Of a stretch of DNA of 64,000 nucleotides, positions 21,641 to 31,439 are shown one piece after another. Origin of the DNA: Symbiodinium sp. CCMP2592 (Eukaryota > Sar > Dinophyceae > Suessiales > Symbiodiniaceae); contig CAJNDT010000136.1 of the NCBI GenBank assembly GCA_905221615.1, positions 631,001 to 695,000 on the forward strand, in the 5' to 3' direction. The translations under genes were made by a program, and so were the position numbers. The notes below the pieces were generated by a model that worked only from the letters and a program-made list of their open reading frames with translations, was not told where the DNA came from and searched no databases. Within the stretch, counting starts at the first letter, position 1. Each line of letters starts with the position of its first letter.

Positions 21641-21916
21641 GGAAAGTGGCCTTTTCGTCGTCTGGCATGCAAGCCATTGCGTCACCATGCCGGCTTTGAC
21701 TCCGAATGCGCGGGACGGAGAACGACTCGAGGTGCGGAGTCTTGGGCGTCAATGCATCGGGTTTGGATGGAGACAGTCGAGCTGGGGCGTTTTGGGCTTG
21801 CAGAAGTCCAAAAGCACGGAATCACCCCCCCCCACCCCACCCCACCCCACCCCGAAAAAGTCCCAGAAGTGGCGGAAACTACACGAGCGTGTACGCGCCA
21901 CACTCCAACTACATGT

Positions 21917-22056
21917 ACTGTACGTATGTATGTATGTATGTATGTATGTATGTATGCATGTATGTATGCATGTATGCATGTATGTATGTGTGTATGTGTG
22001 TATGTGTGTATGTGTGTATGTGTGTATGTATGTATGTATGTATGTATGTATGTGTA
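21917..22056. repeat. (TATG)n / (TGTATG)n microsatellite
   Basis: About 140 bp of TATG units with interspersed TGCATG and TGTG variants. Long open frames on both strands (poly Tyr-Val-Cys-Met or His-Thr-Ile) are artefacts of it. A preceding run CCCCACCCCACCCCACCCC lies at 21826-21853. Confidence 0.9.
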
Positions 22057-22059
22057 TTG

Positions 22060-22084
22060 TATAACTACCCATGAACCTCCAAGT
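22060..22084. mobile_element. Solo end of MITE-like family A
   Basis: TAACTACCCATGAACCTCCA followed by AG is the terminal arm of family A. The partner arm is missing; the TATG microsatellite sits where the rest of the element should be. Confidence 0.65.
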
Positions 22085-22464
22085 AAGCTCTGAACCCTCA
22101 ACCCCCAAAGCCCATAGCCCCTGAATGTCTTACTCGGCTTTCCCTAGGGAAGGCGAGATTAGTACAAGGCTTGCAGATGGGCCTAAACCACCCTAAACCA
22201 TCCTAAACAACTGTGAACTCCTAAACGCCGACCCCAAAGCAGTGAGAAACCTGTTCCGGAACTTCACATGCAGGTGCATCTTCTGGAAGCCGATTCTGTG
22301 GCTTGGCCTTTGCAGCCTCCGGCAGGGTTGTTGAACATCCCTAGAAGTTTCTGCGTGCCAGGGGTGCTGCGTTCTGTTTTTCGAAAAGGGGAGGCTGGAT
22401 GTTAGCGCGAAGCCCAAAAACCCAAAGCACCAGAGCCCCAAAACTCGACAAGCCAAAACCTGAG
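22085..22464. repeat. CCCTAAA-type intron tract
   Basis: CCCTGAATG, CCACCCTAAACCACCCTAAA and AACCCAAAGC words dominate 22090-22240 and 22405-22464, ending at the next acceptor. Confidence 0.55.
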
Positions 22465-22542
22465 GTCGTGGTTCTGGTCGACGGCGTGCCATTCCGCGGC
22501 CGAGTGTCTTGGGAGGCTCAGGCGCGAGATGTCGGGTGCCAT
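22465..22542 (+). CDS. Exon, unknown protein
   Basis: The acceptor AAACCTGAG opens frame VVVLVDGVPFRGRVSWEAQA RDVGCH and the donor is GTAACT at 22543. Left flank is CCCAAA-rich. Composition is strongly protein-like. Confidence 0.5.
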
Positions 22543-22888
22543 GTAACTATACTAGGTATCGGAGAGTCTTGAACAGGTGTGCAGTAGTGATAGTGATCCT
22601 AATGTTTAGGGTGAAAGCTGCTGACAGCATGACTCTGAGTGCTTGTGAGTTGTACAGCTTTCATGCACGGAGTTCACATGCATTGTCGGAGAAGCCAGTC
22701 GGTTCCCGTGCGCCAAGGAGCCTGACGTGAGGCACTGAAGCACTAGGCAAGGCTGTTCCCCCTTACGTCTCATGGGGGCTCTGAGGGTGTGCCGCATGAA
22801 GTCTTTTTCGGCAAGCCCCAAACTTCCAAGGCTTAACCCCAACCCTGAGCCCTAAGCAAAAGCCTCAAGGCCCCAAAGCTTTTGAAAG

Positions 22889-22957
22889 CCCAAACCCCGC
22901 CGCCCGGAATCGGAAGGCCTGCATCTCTTGGGAGAGCGGCGAGGCATGGCTGAAGAA
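22889..22957 (+). CDS. Exon, unknown protein
   Basis: After a CCCTAAGC-rich left flank, the frame encodes RRPESEGLHLLGERRGMAEE and ends at donor GTGAGA (22958). Short but with both borders. Confidence 0.45.
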
Positions 22958-23479
22958 GTGAGAAGTGAGCACGGACAAAGTTCCGACCGAAGAGCTCCCA
23001 GCTGACGAAGTCAATGGGCGATCCTGGGGTTTATCGTTTTTCAGATTGCATTTAGCAGACTTCCAAGTGAGGTGTCCCGCTTGCTATGGGGCCTGAGGAC
23101 ACTGAATCCAGACTCCAGCCCCATTTAGAAACCATGTCTTTCTTGTTTATATAACTACACCACAGCCCGATCAGGAGAAGGACCAGTGACATAGCCCAGA
23201 ACCCGGTCCTATTCAAAACGCTTCCCAGTGAGAACCAGAGGCATCGCATCAGGTTGCGACATTACATGATCAGGGGATTGTGCTGCAATGTGGTTGGGGT
23301 TTTAAGAGGTTACGGAGCTCCTTCTTTCAACTTTCAAACTAATTTCTACAACTATATCGGTGAAAAGCACACCCTAGATTTCAGATTTGAACATGTTGGA
23401 ATACGAACCAAGCGTATGAGAGTTTCGGGGAATCCTCGGAAGCGCGACTTACAGTAGCCCCTAGCCAAAAAGCCCAAAG
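22958..23479. other. Intron stretch with no clear element
   Basis: Mostly unique sequence, with an open frame at 23254-23457 that lacks splice or domain support. Confidence 0.3.
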
Positions 23480-23551
23480 AGGCTTTCCTGTCACCGTCCG
23501 CTGCCAGAGCAAGATGCATAATGTCCGTGGGGACACGGTTCCAGGTCCAGC
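23480..23551 (+). CDS. Exon with heptad-type donor GTTTAAG
   Basis: Acceptor AGCCCAAAG opens frame AFLSPSAARARCIMSVGTRF QVQ; donor is GTTTAAGTTTTGCGG at 23552. CA-rich left and GT-rich right flanks match the polarity rule. Confidence 0.45.
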
Positions 23552-24124
23552 GTTTAAGTTTTGCGGTTCAGGTTTAGATTTCGGGTTGAGGTTTGAAGAT
23601 ATAAACTAAGTGTTCGAGTATAGCAAGCTTCCTTTTCGCTCATTCCCGTTACCTTTCATGGCAACTGTGTCACGGCATGTGATTAGACGAACTTGTCTTC
23701 TTGCTACATGTGTGTACAGTTAGCCGGCACCCTCAATAAAGATGACATGCGGGCCCGAATGTTACATCCTGCGGATTTGTCAATCAGGGTGTACATGACT
23801 CAATATTGGCCTGCTCCCACCATTTAGAATTCAGATTTATTCATTTGACCGTTATCATATCAGGGTTCCCACTATGAGTATTCAATCGACATATCTTTAA
23901 CCTTTTCAAGATTCCCATCACCGGTTTTTGCAAACCCTGAACTCCCGATCTTCCAATACTTCCAAAGCAAGCACCAGATGTCTTCTACAACCCCTACACT
24001 ACCGTTAGGCCTTTGCGTTTCGGGTTTAGACCCCCCGCCCTCACAAGGTAAACTGTTAAGTTGCTGAACCCCTAAGCTTGTTAGCCCCCTGAGCCCCGAA
24101 CCCAAAAGCCCTGGCCCTTTGTGC

Positions 24125-24241
24125 GGCCTATGGCTTAGGGAGTAGGGTTTAGGGATTAGGGTTTAGGGTTTAGGGATTAGGGTTTAGGGATTAGGGTTTA
24201 GGGTTTAGGGAGTAGGGTTTAGGGATTAGGGTTTAGGGTTT
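24125..24241. repeat. Interstitial TTTAGGG array
   Basis: About sixteen units of GGGTTTA alternating with GGGATTA and GGGAGTA variants form the purest telomere-type block in the window. It is internal and flanked by unique sequence, so it is an interstitial telomeric repeat and not a chromosome end. Confidence 0.95.
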
Positions 24242-24269
24242 TTCAATCGAGAAGGGTTCCTTGCTTCAG

Positions 24270-24377
24270 GTCTGGCAGTGCGGCAGCATGCCCCCGTGCT
24301 GCAAGCAGCCGGGGCCCCTAAAAAGGTTCAGGAGTTTCGGGCGTAGGCTGATCATGTTCATGGCGTTAAAACTTACG
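24270..24377 (+). CDS. Exon immediately after the TTTAGGG array
   Basis: Acceptor TTGCTTCAG (24269) opens frame VWQCGSMPPCCKQPGPLKRF RSFGRRLIMFMALKLT, ending at donor GTATGC (24378). Cys pairs are present but form no named motif. This exon is an exception to the polarity rule: TTTAGGG lies on its left. Confidence 0.5.
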
Positions 24378-24826
24378 GTATGCAGTTGGGTTACTAATGA
24401 TGTAGCTGCACACCACTTCGAAAACATATTGGTTCAACAGACGTGCTAAGTTTGATTGCCTGTGCCTTGCTATTTGCTCACAAAGTCAACCTTCAGTTCA
24501 GACTTTTTTAAATCCGAGGATTTTCAATCGGACACAGATAGAATGTGCCAGAAACTCCATGCAGCTTGTTACAGCTGGCGTGCAGGCGCCCTTGCAGTTT
24601 CCCTCAATGCGGAAAGCCATCCTGGTTGAAACCCCAAGATCCGAACTTCCAGAAGCTCTGTGAGAACCACAAAAGGACCATGTCTAGCAAGGAATCTTGA
24701 CATGAAAGGCAGCAGAAGTCGTTGTGGTTTGAGTATGTTGTATGGGTATGATGTGTCCTGGTCATCCTCAAGTCCCCCGTCGCCGTCGTCATGTTACGAG
24801 TACGGCGTTGGCATCAGCAGTAGTAG

Positions 24827-24899
24827 CCGGACCGAGGACATGGCGTGCCGCAGAGAAGTTCAAGTTCGCGGTGGACATGAAGCGCGATCCTAAGCCCAC
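24827..24899 (+). CDS. Exon, lysine-rich
   Basis: Acceptor GCAGTAG opens frame GPRTWRAAEKFKFAVDMKRD PK. The right flank gives CCCTAGGTCC and then GAGTTTAGG. Other frames are open too, but this one has the best composition. The donor is uncertain (24900-24905). Confidence 0.45.
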
Positions 24900-24904
24900 A
24901 CCCT

Positions 24905-26128
24905 AGGTCCTGTCAGCTTCATGAGTTTAGGTTGTAATTCATGCTTTAATCTTCTTACGAAGTCACCGGATCCTTCAACCAGAATTCAGACTTCAGGCTT
25001 GGCATGGTGTTGCAGAGAACTCCGGACCGTCATATAGAACAGGGAGGGTTTATGCTTGCAACGTGATCTCTACGGGTTACGATAGGGGTTACTGTCCGGT
25101 TTTTCTTTCTGCAGGCTTCGGGTTTACGGGTTAGGGTGTGGTGTAGCATGGTAACCTTATATACATTACAAGCCTGAGGCGCAACTCTATAGTTCAGCAA
25201 GTTGGCAGTTTAGGATCATCGGAGTCCCTGATCATTGCAGGTCTCACCGCCTCCTTCTCAATGCATTTTGTCTAGTAGGGGTTTATGGTTCGGCAGATCA
25301 CCTTACTAGACAAGAGGTCCGAAAAGCAGTAGCGGTGTCCGATGAGAGGCCTTGTCTAGTTGTCCTACCACATACACCAAATACCCAGTCTGGTTCGTGC
25401 GGTCCCTTGATGATAGATTGTTGCACAAAACAAAATGGGGCCTTCATAATCAGCATACGGCTTAGGGGTATGCTATGCTAAACTTGTAGTCTAACTGAGG
25501 TAAGGCAGCCTGAGGAATACAAGCGTTTGGGCTCGTATAGTATCAGCCTCAGAGGTTCATAAACCCAAAGCCCAAAGCCCTAAGCGCAGACTCTGAATTC
25601 AGTGCCGCAAAACACCCTAAGCATCGCACTTCTTTCATGATTGTAGGTGTCTCGCCACTGCCTGGCCCGAAACCCACTTTTCTCGAAGCTACCTCTTTGT
25701 AGTAGAGTAGGTAACCCTTAACCTTTTGGAGGGTCCTCGAATCCATGATCTTTGTTAAACCCTATATCGATGTGATCCACAGTCTTCATGTACCCCCTAC
25801 AGTGTCCCGTTATAACGCAAGACGATCGCTACACAACCTGGAGGTACTGTACCCTTGGATACTGGGCCAGCAAGTAATTCTGAGCCCCTCACAGCACATT
25901 CGACCGCAACGCCCAGATCCTTCCAGAGTTTTCCTTGGATTTTCCAATCAACCCTTGGATAACTTATGGGGGTTGAACTGCCTAAACTCCTGACCGAAGC
26001 TCGGCCTTAACCGTAAATCCCAAACTCTAAACCCCCGCCAAACCCTGTCTAGAACTCCTATAGAACCCTTACCGCACACTTATATAGAACCCTTTTAGAA
26101 CCGTTACAGAACCCTCGCGCGAACAAAG
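24905..26128. other. Intron stretch; small hairpins and CCCTAAA-type words
   Basis: A short hairpin TTGTCTAGTAGG / CCTTACTAGACAA lies at 25268-25312. CCCAAAGCCCTAAG words lie at 25562-25585 and CCCTAAA-like words from 25995 to 26120. Frame 25745-25993 is open but unsupported. Confidence 0.35.
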
Positions 26129-26192
26129 AAGCACCCGGAGCCTGAGAGGAAGATGCGGGCACCCGCCAAGCGCTCAAGCCCGGTCCCTGGTG
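26129..26192 (+). CDS. Candidate exon, basic
   Basis: After an ACAAAG acceptor the frame reads KHPEPERKMRAPAKRSSPVP, ending near donor GTTGAG (26193). Left flank is ACCCT-rich. Short and only moderately supported. Confidence 0.35.
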
Positions 26193-26435
26193 GTTGAGAT
26201 TGCTTCGGGCTCCTAGCACAAAGCTTAAACCCTCAGCCCCCAAAGCCCTCTGAACCTCAACCCCAGGTTCAGGGGTGTATAGGGTTTCGGGTCTTAACTA
26301 CCCGAAATCCTCAAAGTCTAAACCCCGTAGAGCCCTGAGCCCGGAAGCCCCAAACCGCCTAAACCTCCTGAGCCCTGAAACCCTACGGTCCTAAGCCCTC
26401 TAAGCCCCTTGGCTGTCATACGAATCCTTCACCCA

Positions 26436-26471
26436 TTTAGGGTTTAGGGTTTAGGGTTTAGGGTTTAGTAC
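26436..26471. repeat. Perfect TTTAGGG x4-5 block
   Basis: ATTTAGGG followed by four uninterrupted GTTTAGG units. It faces a CCCTAAA-rich tract at 26225-26415 across a unique spacer of about 30 bp. Confidence 0.9.
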
Positions 26472-26629
26472 CTCCCCTCAAGGTAGGTTCATTAAGGCTT
26501 TGTGGCCCTCTCGGTTTAGATCCAGATGAGGAAGTCTTTGCCATAATTCAGGGTTTAGGTTGACCCAAGTTCCAAGAGAGTAGGGTTAAGGCTAATTGAC
26601 CGAAAACATCCCAAAACCCTAAACCCTAG

Positions 26630-26672
26630 ATCCAGTCTCACCGCATGCCTCGCAGTGAGGAGACTGGATGGG
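26630..26672. other. Short hairpin
   Basis: GATCCAGTCTC and GAGACTGGATG form an 11-bp stem with a loop of about 20 bases, directly after AAACCCTAAACCCTA. Function unknown. Confidence 0.6.
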
Positions 26673-26808
26673 AGGGTTGGGTCTGACATGTGTAAAAGAA
26701 CCTTAAAGCCTAAACCCTAAACCCTACTTTAATCTCTGAGCCACTAAAGTGTGCTTGGCTTAGGGTCCGAAGGTTCGCAGGGACTGATTTCGGAGATTCT
26801 GAAAACAG

Positions 26809-27157
26809 GCTCCGGTTGTGCCTGCTGCTCCTCCGGGTCCTCCTTTTCACAGGGGAGGCCTGCGCGGAGGCGCTTCCGGCATTGGCTCATCGGCAGCTCA
26901 GGCTAAGTACAGCCGTTCTAGAAGCTTGGTTCCGTCTCCCTGCCCACTGCGTGGAGCGTGTGCGCTTTGCCCTGCCCTCATTGCCAGGGCCTACCTGGAC
27001 CGCAAAAAAAATGAGGGCTTGAACGGATCAGACGAGCCGCGGGTTAGGGCCAACTTCAATGCCGACCCCAACTTGGCTCAGATGACGGCAGCTTTCAAGT
27101 TCCTAGTCACCGCAGGAGCGAGCAAGCTGAGGCATGCGCACATGCACAATAATCGGG
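26809..27157 (+). CDS. Large exon, Gly/Pro/Ser-rich then helical
   Basis: Acceptor GAAAACAG opens 116 codons without a stop. The first third (APVVPAAPPGPPFHRGGLRG) is low-complexity; the remainder (LIARAYLDRKKNEGLNGSDE, NADPNLAQMTAAFKFLVTAG) looks globular or helical. The donor is GTTAAGGTTTAGGG at 27158, a heptad. CCCTAAACCCTAAACCC lies upstream at 26708-26728. One of the better exons in the long-gene region; no family recognised. Confidence 0.6.
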
Positions 27158-27197
27158 GTTAAGGTTTAGGGTATTCCATAGCCGAGTGTATCCATAC

Positions 27198-27296
27198 GGT
27201 TGATAATATAAATCCTGCACTACCCATAAAAAGGAATATACCATAATTCCCATAGTTTAGGGTCCTTAAGGTACTGCCGGACTTGTATCATTAAGA
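27198..27296. mobile_element. MITE-like inverted repeat, family D (copy 1)
   Basis: Contains AATATAAATCCTGCACTACC, AGGAATATACCATAATTCCC and TAGTTTAGGGTCCTTAAGG. Near-identical copies lie at 43606-43702 (reverse orientation) and 63439-63533. Confidence 0.85.
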
Positions 27297-27451
27297 GTAC
27301 CCCTCCTGAAACCAAACAGGGAACCTCAGCCGGCCCACTTGGGCTCCGTCCTAGTCCTAGGCTCCTCGTCACGAATCCCTCAGCCAGAAAAAGCTCGAAG
27401 ATCCGAAGGCCATAAAGCTTACGTAAACTCACAGGCCCCCAGGCCCTACCC

Positions 27452-27510
27452 GGAGAGCCCAATACCCCTTAATTAAGGGATATAGCTTAATCAGAATATG
27501 AAGCCCTATA
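27452..27510. mobile_element. Half copy of MITE-like family E
   Basis: AGAGCCCAATACCCCTTAAT and ATATAGCTTAATCAGAATAT match one arm of the 3511-3615 palindrome. A family A-like element follows directly. Confidence 0.75.
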
Positions 27511-27512
27511 TA

Positions 27513-27622
27513 ATGAAGTTCATGGGTAGTTATAAGTGGGGTTACAAGTAGGGTAACTATAGTTATAGCTCCAATTAGTAGACTTCTAGCCCTGCTTTTT
27601 ACTAGCCATGAATTTTCAAGTA
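27513..27622. mobile_element. Diverged MITE-like family A copy
   Basis: AAGTTCATGGGTAGTTATAA at the left and TAGCCATGAATTTTCAAG at the right form degenerate family A arms around TAACTATAGTTATAGCTCC. Confidence 0.7.
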
Positions 27623-27807
27623 AAGCCCTAAAGCCCAAAAGCCGGAGGCCCCAAACAATAAACCCTGACACCCTAAAACCCTAATGCCTCCCTTTAAGCC
27701 CTACAGCCCCAAACAATAAAACCCTAAAGCCCTAATCCCGTAATCCCTTGAACTCGAATGCTTAGGCCCTCATCGAACCCCGAAGCCCGACGAACGACTG
27801 CCTGCAG
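27623..27807. repeat. CCCTAAA-type tract before a micro-exon
   Basis: AAACAATAAACCCTGACACC, CCCTAAAACCCTAATGCC and similar words run into CTGCCTGCAG, a good acceptor. Confidence 0.75.
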
Positions 27808-27851
27808 GTGTGACGCCGGCCATGGCTTGCCCTGGCACGTCTTGCGATCAG
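27808..27851 (+). CDS. 44-bp micro-exon with perfect borders
   Basis: CTGCAG before and GTAAGAG after, with frame VTPAMACPGTSCDQ. The left flank is CCCTAAA-type; the right flank reads GGCTTTAGGGTTTAGGGGCT. The clean consensus borders and flank polarity make this the textbook example of the exon-island layout seen here. Confidence 0.6.
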
Positions 27852-28207
27852 GTAAGAGTACGGTCGAGGCTTTAGGGTTTAGGGGCTTTAAGGGGCAGGG
27901 TTTCGGGTTTAAGATCTAGGATTTAAGGTTCACGGTCTAGTGCTCTAGGTTGAGGGTAAGAGTTATGGTTTAGCACCTTGGTCTTGAAGGCTGACGATGT
28001 AGGATTTAAGCTTTAAGGCCTCGGGTTCAGATATTACGCCAAAACACACGACACTGAGAACGCAGATTGGCCAGCGGCCTGTCCGGCGCTCTGAAACCGC
28101 GGAGCCTCGTCACAAGCTATCAGAAGCATAGCGACTTCCAACAAGCTAGGATAGGGGCTCAAACAGTTATCAATGCTACTTTGGAAGCTCCTTATCGTAA
28201 CTATGGT

Positions 28208-28320
28208 ACGATATGGGTGGTTGTCAATTATCGTCCCTTTTCGGGTCCCCATTATAATACGGCACCTATTATTTAGGGTACCCCAAAAAGGGGCCATAAG
28301 TTTGACAACCACCCATATGT
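28208..28320. mobile_element. MITE-like inverted repeat, family B (copy 1)
   Basis: Arms ATATGGGTGGTTGTCAA and TTTGACAACCACCCATATGT enclose TATCGTCCCTTTTCGGG / CCCCAAAAAGGGGCCATAA. Related copies at 42135-42238 and 44229-44314. Confidence 0.9.
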
Positions 28321-28465
28321 ACCTCAAACCCCTATTCAGATTATGGGGGCCCATGCATTATGGGAGCCCTCCGCACCTCTTGGTCTTCCCGGGAAGCCAT
28401 ATCTGGAACCTGTCAACGCACCAATCGAAATGGTGACCCTAGACCCTCCCCCAAACACCCTAAAC

Positions 28466-28586
28466 CTTGACTGGGTTCTTGTCAAGGGATGTAATTTAAG
28501 TTTCCATAAGAAGGAAACCCTATGATTCGCTATAGATCCCTGTTATGGTAACTTAAGTTAAAGTCCTTAACAAGAACCCCAACTGG
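28466..28586. mobile_element. Inverted repeat element, family J
   Basis: Imperfect arms ACTGGGTTCTTGTCAAGG / CCTTAACAAGAACCCCAACT with inner TAATTTAAG / CTTAAGTTA. Only one copy is seen in the window. Confidence 0.6.
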
Positions 28587-28884
28587 GCCTATGAGCCGTT
28601 GGCTCTCCTCGTTGGTAAGGTCAGGATTTCACGGTTTGGGGCTGTAGGGCTTGAAAATTCAGCAGCACAGGGCTTGCGGCTGTAGGCTTTGGGACTCACA
28701 AGGTTTAGGGTGGGCACTGCATGCTATGACCAGGACCTCTTTCGGAAGGCTTCTTAACCCGAGCAAACCCCATACAAAATCTATGGTAATCGCCTGAAAC
28801 ATTAGAAGAGGGTTTGATGACTTTATGGGATACTATGCACTATACTGCTCTGAGGGACTTTACGGAGCCACCCTTGCCGTCCTG

Positions 28885-29019
28885 ACATCAGACCTGTGCC
28901 TTTTGAAATTGGAAGCTTTCCGTTCGCTGGCCTTGCGCCTCCTGGCTCGTAGCCGCGAGTGCTTGGCCATTTATCGCAGAAGAGCCACTCACATCGAGGG
29001 GCTTCCGATGTTATGGCTC
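28885..29019 (+). CDS. Candidate exon, helical
   Basis: After a possible acceptor (CTGACATCAG) the frame reads LLKLEAFRSLALRLLARSRE then CLAIYRRRATHIEGLPMLWL and TAA. It is Leu/Arg-rich and could form a helix. GTGAGGGTTTAC follows immediately. Confidence 0.4.
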
Positions 29020-29355
29020 TAATTGGTGAGGGTTTACATATCGCATTCCACGGTCCTTACGCCACTTGCCTCATCTTACTTTCGACGCCGCCCAGACCAG
29101 GGCGTAGAGGCGCCTGAGGCTTCAGGGTTTTTCGTTTCGCGCACAGATCCAGGAACAAACTGCTCATGCTTTGTCCTTTTCCTTGGGCCTTGAGTGTAAT
29201 TACTGCCCTGGGGCCTTCAGTTTTCCGCCGTTCTCCTTGCGATGGAGCTCCTGAACTCTGCGACGGAGGCATCCGGGAGCGAGTTGAGACAGGTTGCTTT
29301 CAGGGGCTTTCTTATGTTCTTTAGAAGGCTGCTGCTACCTCCTACTTGCTGCTAT
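29020..29355. other. Possible small exon at 29242-29292
   Basis: ATG at 29242 opens MELLNSATEASGSELRQ, ending before GTTGCT. Otherwise unremarkable sequence. Confidence 0.3.
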
Positions 29356-29580
29356 TGCTACTGCTGCTGCTACCACTACCACTACCACTACCACTACCAC
29401 TACCACTACCACTGCCACTGCCACTGCCACTGCCACTGCCACCGCCACCGCCACCGCCACCGCCACCGCCACTACCACTGCCACTGCCACTACCACTACC
29501 ACTACGACTACGACTACGACTACGACTACGACGACGACGACGACGACGACGACGACTACTACTACTACTACTACTACTAG
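29356..29580. repeat. Compound trinucleotide/hexanucleotide microsatellite
   Basis: Ordered blocks of CCACTA, CCACTG, CCACCG, CCACTA, CGACTA, CGA and CTA units, about 225 bp in all. Open frames on both strands across it are poly-Thr, poly-Leu/Pro, or Ser/Gly/Arg and are artefacts. The stepwise change between unit types suggests successive single-base changes followed by re-expansion. Confidence 0.95.
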
Positions 29581-29989
29581 TCCTCATACTACTACCGCTG
29601 CTTGATGACAAAGGGGGAACAAACATAATGAGAGTAGCACCAAGATCAGAAGCAACCACAAGTCGAAGTTTAGAGTGCCTGCTTCAGGTCTATTGAGGTT
29701 GGTCGCGTTTTCGGCATGACTCTGAGAACCTGGATGGCTTGAGGTGCTTCGAAATCTCAGCCGTCCTAGTTATGTAGTTCTAGTCAAAGTCTTCGGTTTC
29801 TCGTTGGGTGTAGCTGCATTTCACTATTTTACGGTTAGATGACACAGTTGAGGCCTTTTGTGCAGTGCTTCGGGTGCAGGCATCGGATGTTGCAAGGTCG
29901 AGCTTCTCCGCTGACTCTTGGTCTTGGCCCTCTTATATATCTTGGGTCTCCATATGTAGGAACAATGCAAGCTAGCTTGTTTTCGCGGG

Positions 29990-30093
29990 AATACTTGGAG
30001 ATTCATGGGTAGTTAGGAGTAGGGTTATGAGTCCCCAAATAGGGCTTATAACTATAGCTACCCGACTTATAACCCTGCTTATATCCAAGTATT
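29990..30093. mobile_element. MITE-like family A copy
   Basis: AATACTTGGAGATTCATGGG at left and ATATCCAAGTATT at right, with TATAACTATAGCTACCC in the middle. It ends 26 bp before an exon acceptor. Confidence 0.8.
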
Positions 30094-30119
30094 GTTCAAC
30101 CTCCTAGAAGTCCCAGCAG

Positions 30120-30208
30120 TGCACCGCGTGCAGAGCGCCGGAGGCCATTCGCGGCGTTCTGTCGCCGTCGCGCAGGGAAAAGGCCAAAGAGAAGGCACGG
30201 GGCTGCTT
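30120..30208 (+). CDS. Exon, basic, just downstream of a MITE
   Basis: Acceptor CCCAGCAG opens frame CTACRAPEAIRGVLSPSRRE KAKEKARGC, ending at consensus donor GTAAGC (30209). Good composition, both borders present. Confidence 0.55.
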
Positions 30209-30544
30209 GTAAGCATGAGGGCTCAGGGCTCATACAGAGGTCTAGACAGCAGCAGTGTTCGCTTACAGTCCCTATCTGGCATGGAAGTATACCTTGTCAT
30301 CCCTCACAAGATGCCTATGGTAAGTAAAGCCGCCATGTAAGCCACAAAAGCCCGGACCACCCAACCCTAGACCACGGTTGATGCTACAAGCTTTGCATCC
30401 TGAAGTCGAGCATGGACATAATGCCAGTGCAGCTCCTTCGCAGCATGTGCGATCCAAATGAACCGTCCACCAGGATGGCCGAGAGTGCTTGACGCATGCC
30501 ATGGCGCGGCTGAGTGCCTCTCTTGCCTTTGCCGTTGCCGTAAG

Positions 30545-30730
30545 CACTGATGCCTGCATCCGTGCCTGGAAGGGATTTACAAAGCTTGGAGGAGCACTGG
30601 GCTTATGAACTGGACACTGGACATCGCGCGGCTCTGGTGAAGCCGCCAATGCATGTTTCAGACACCGGCTTCAAGATGTGCGCAGACGTGGAGGTTCGAA
30701 GCAAGAGCAAGCGACGCAGCACGGAACGCG
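30545..30730 (+). CDS. Exon with consensus donor GTGAGT
   Basis: The frame from acceptor CCGTAAG reads DLQSLEEHWAYELDTGHRAA, then MHVSDTGFKMCADVEVRSKS and KRRSTERG, ending at GTGAGT (30731). A minus-strand frame of 125 codons overlaps, but the plus frame has the splice site. No domain was recognised; the Lys/Arg-rich end could be a nuclear or nucleic-acid-binding tail (inference). Confidence 0.55.
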
Positions 30731-30839
30731 GTGAGTCAATCACGCCTTAAAGCCCATTCTATCCTTCAATATTGAAATCCCTAAAACCCTGAATCTCAAA
30801 TACCCGCAACCCAATGCCGACAGGCCTGTCCCCGTGTTG

Positions 30840-30899
30840 CAGGGCCCCTAAACCCTAAACCCTGAACCCTGAACTCCTAAACCCTGAAGTTTCTACAAG
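30840..30899. repeat. CCCTAAA-type tract
   Basis: CCCCTAAACCCTAAACCCTG and variants, directly upstream of the exon acceptor TTCTACAAG. Confidence 0.85.
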
Positions 30900-30959
30900 A
30901 ATCCACCAGGCAGAGTGAAGGCCGTGAAGGGTAGGCTGTCCGACGTAGTTGGTCAAGCT
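30900..30959 (+). CDS. Short exon, basic
   Basis: Frame NPPGRVKAVKGRLSDVVGQA. The donor may be GTAGGC (30931) or GTTGGGGTTGAG (30960); the second would leave the whole frame. TTAGGGTTTAGGGG tract follows to 31020. Confidence 0.45.
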
Positions 30960-31439
30960 GTTGGGGTTGAGAGTTTATAGGGCATTAGGGTTTAGGGGTT
31001 TAGGGTTTAGGGGTTGTGGAGCTTGGGGAGTTCAACACTACTCGTTCAGAACAAGCGCCAACAGCTTGACACATCAGATGCTTTGTGCAACAATAGTTCG
31101 TTTATACAGGAAGCTTAGCATGAAACTTCATCCGCCGCCTTGCAAGTTGTCGGATAAGAGGCGTTGTGTTGGCCTTGTTCGTAAGTATCGATATACTGCT
31201 TGCGGACCTCAAGTGCTGTGGGATCAGGTCTGTGATCATTATGTTTCTGTCTTCGGGTTGAAGGTTCTAGAACTTGTGCTTTCGGTTTAGTTTTCGTAAT
31301 TGTTGTTTTCGCATGGAGTTTGTAAACCCTAAACCCTAAACCTTTAAACCCCTCAACCCGAAATCCTTAAACCGCTACACCTTAAATCCTGAGCCCTTAA
31401 ACCCCCAAGCCCTAAGCCCCAAACCCTTAACCCTGACAG
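30960..31439. repeat. Intron with TTTAGGG start and CCCTAAA end
   Basis: Starts GTTGGGGTTGAG and TTAGGGTTTAGGGGTTTAGG, has a unique centre (31020-31315), then CCCTAAACCCTAAACC to 31435 and acceptor CCCTGACAG. Centre frame 31085-31290 is open but without borders. A clean example of the self-complementary intron layout. Confidence 0.7.

Noticed and set aside
21682-22108. Long frames of Tyr-Val-Cys-Met or His-Thr-Ile over TATG repeats
   Set aside because: Simple consequence of the (TATG)n microsatellite.
24125-24241. Chromosome end (telomere)
   Set aside because: The array is short, contains variants and is flanked by unique sequence and exons on both sides.
29294-29696. Poly-Thr, poly-Leu/Pro and Ser/Gly/Arg open frames over the triplet repeat
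   Set aside because: Open in every frame because the triplet unit has no stop; no unique flanking coding sequence or splice support.
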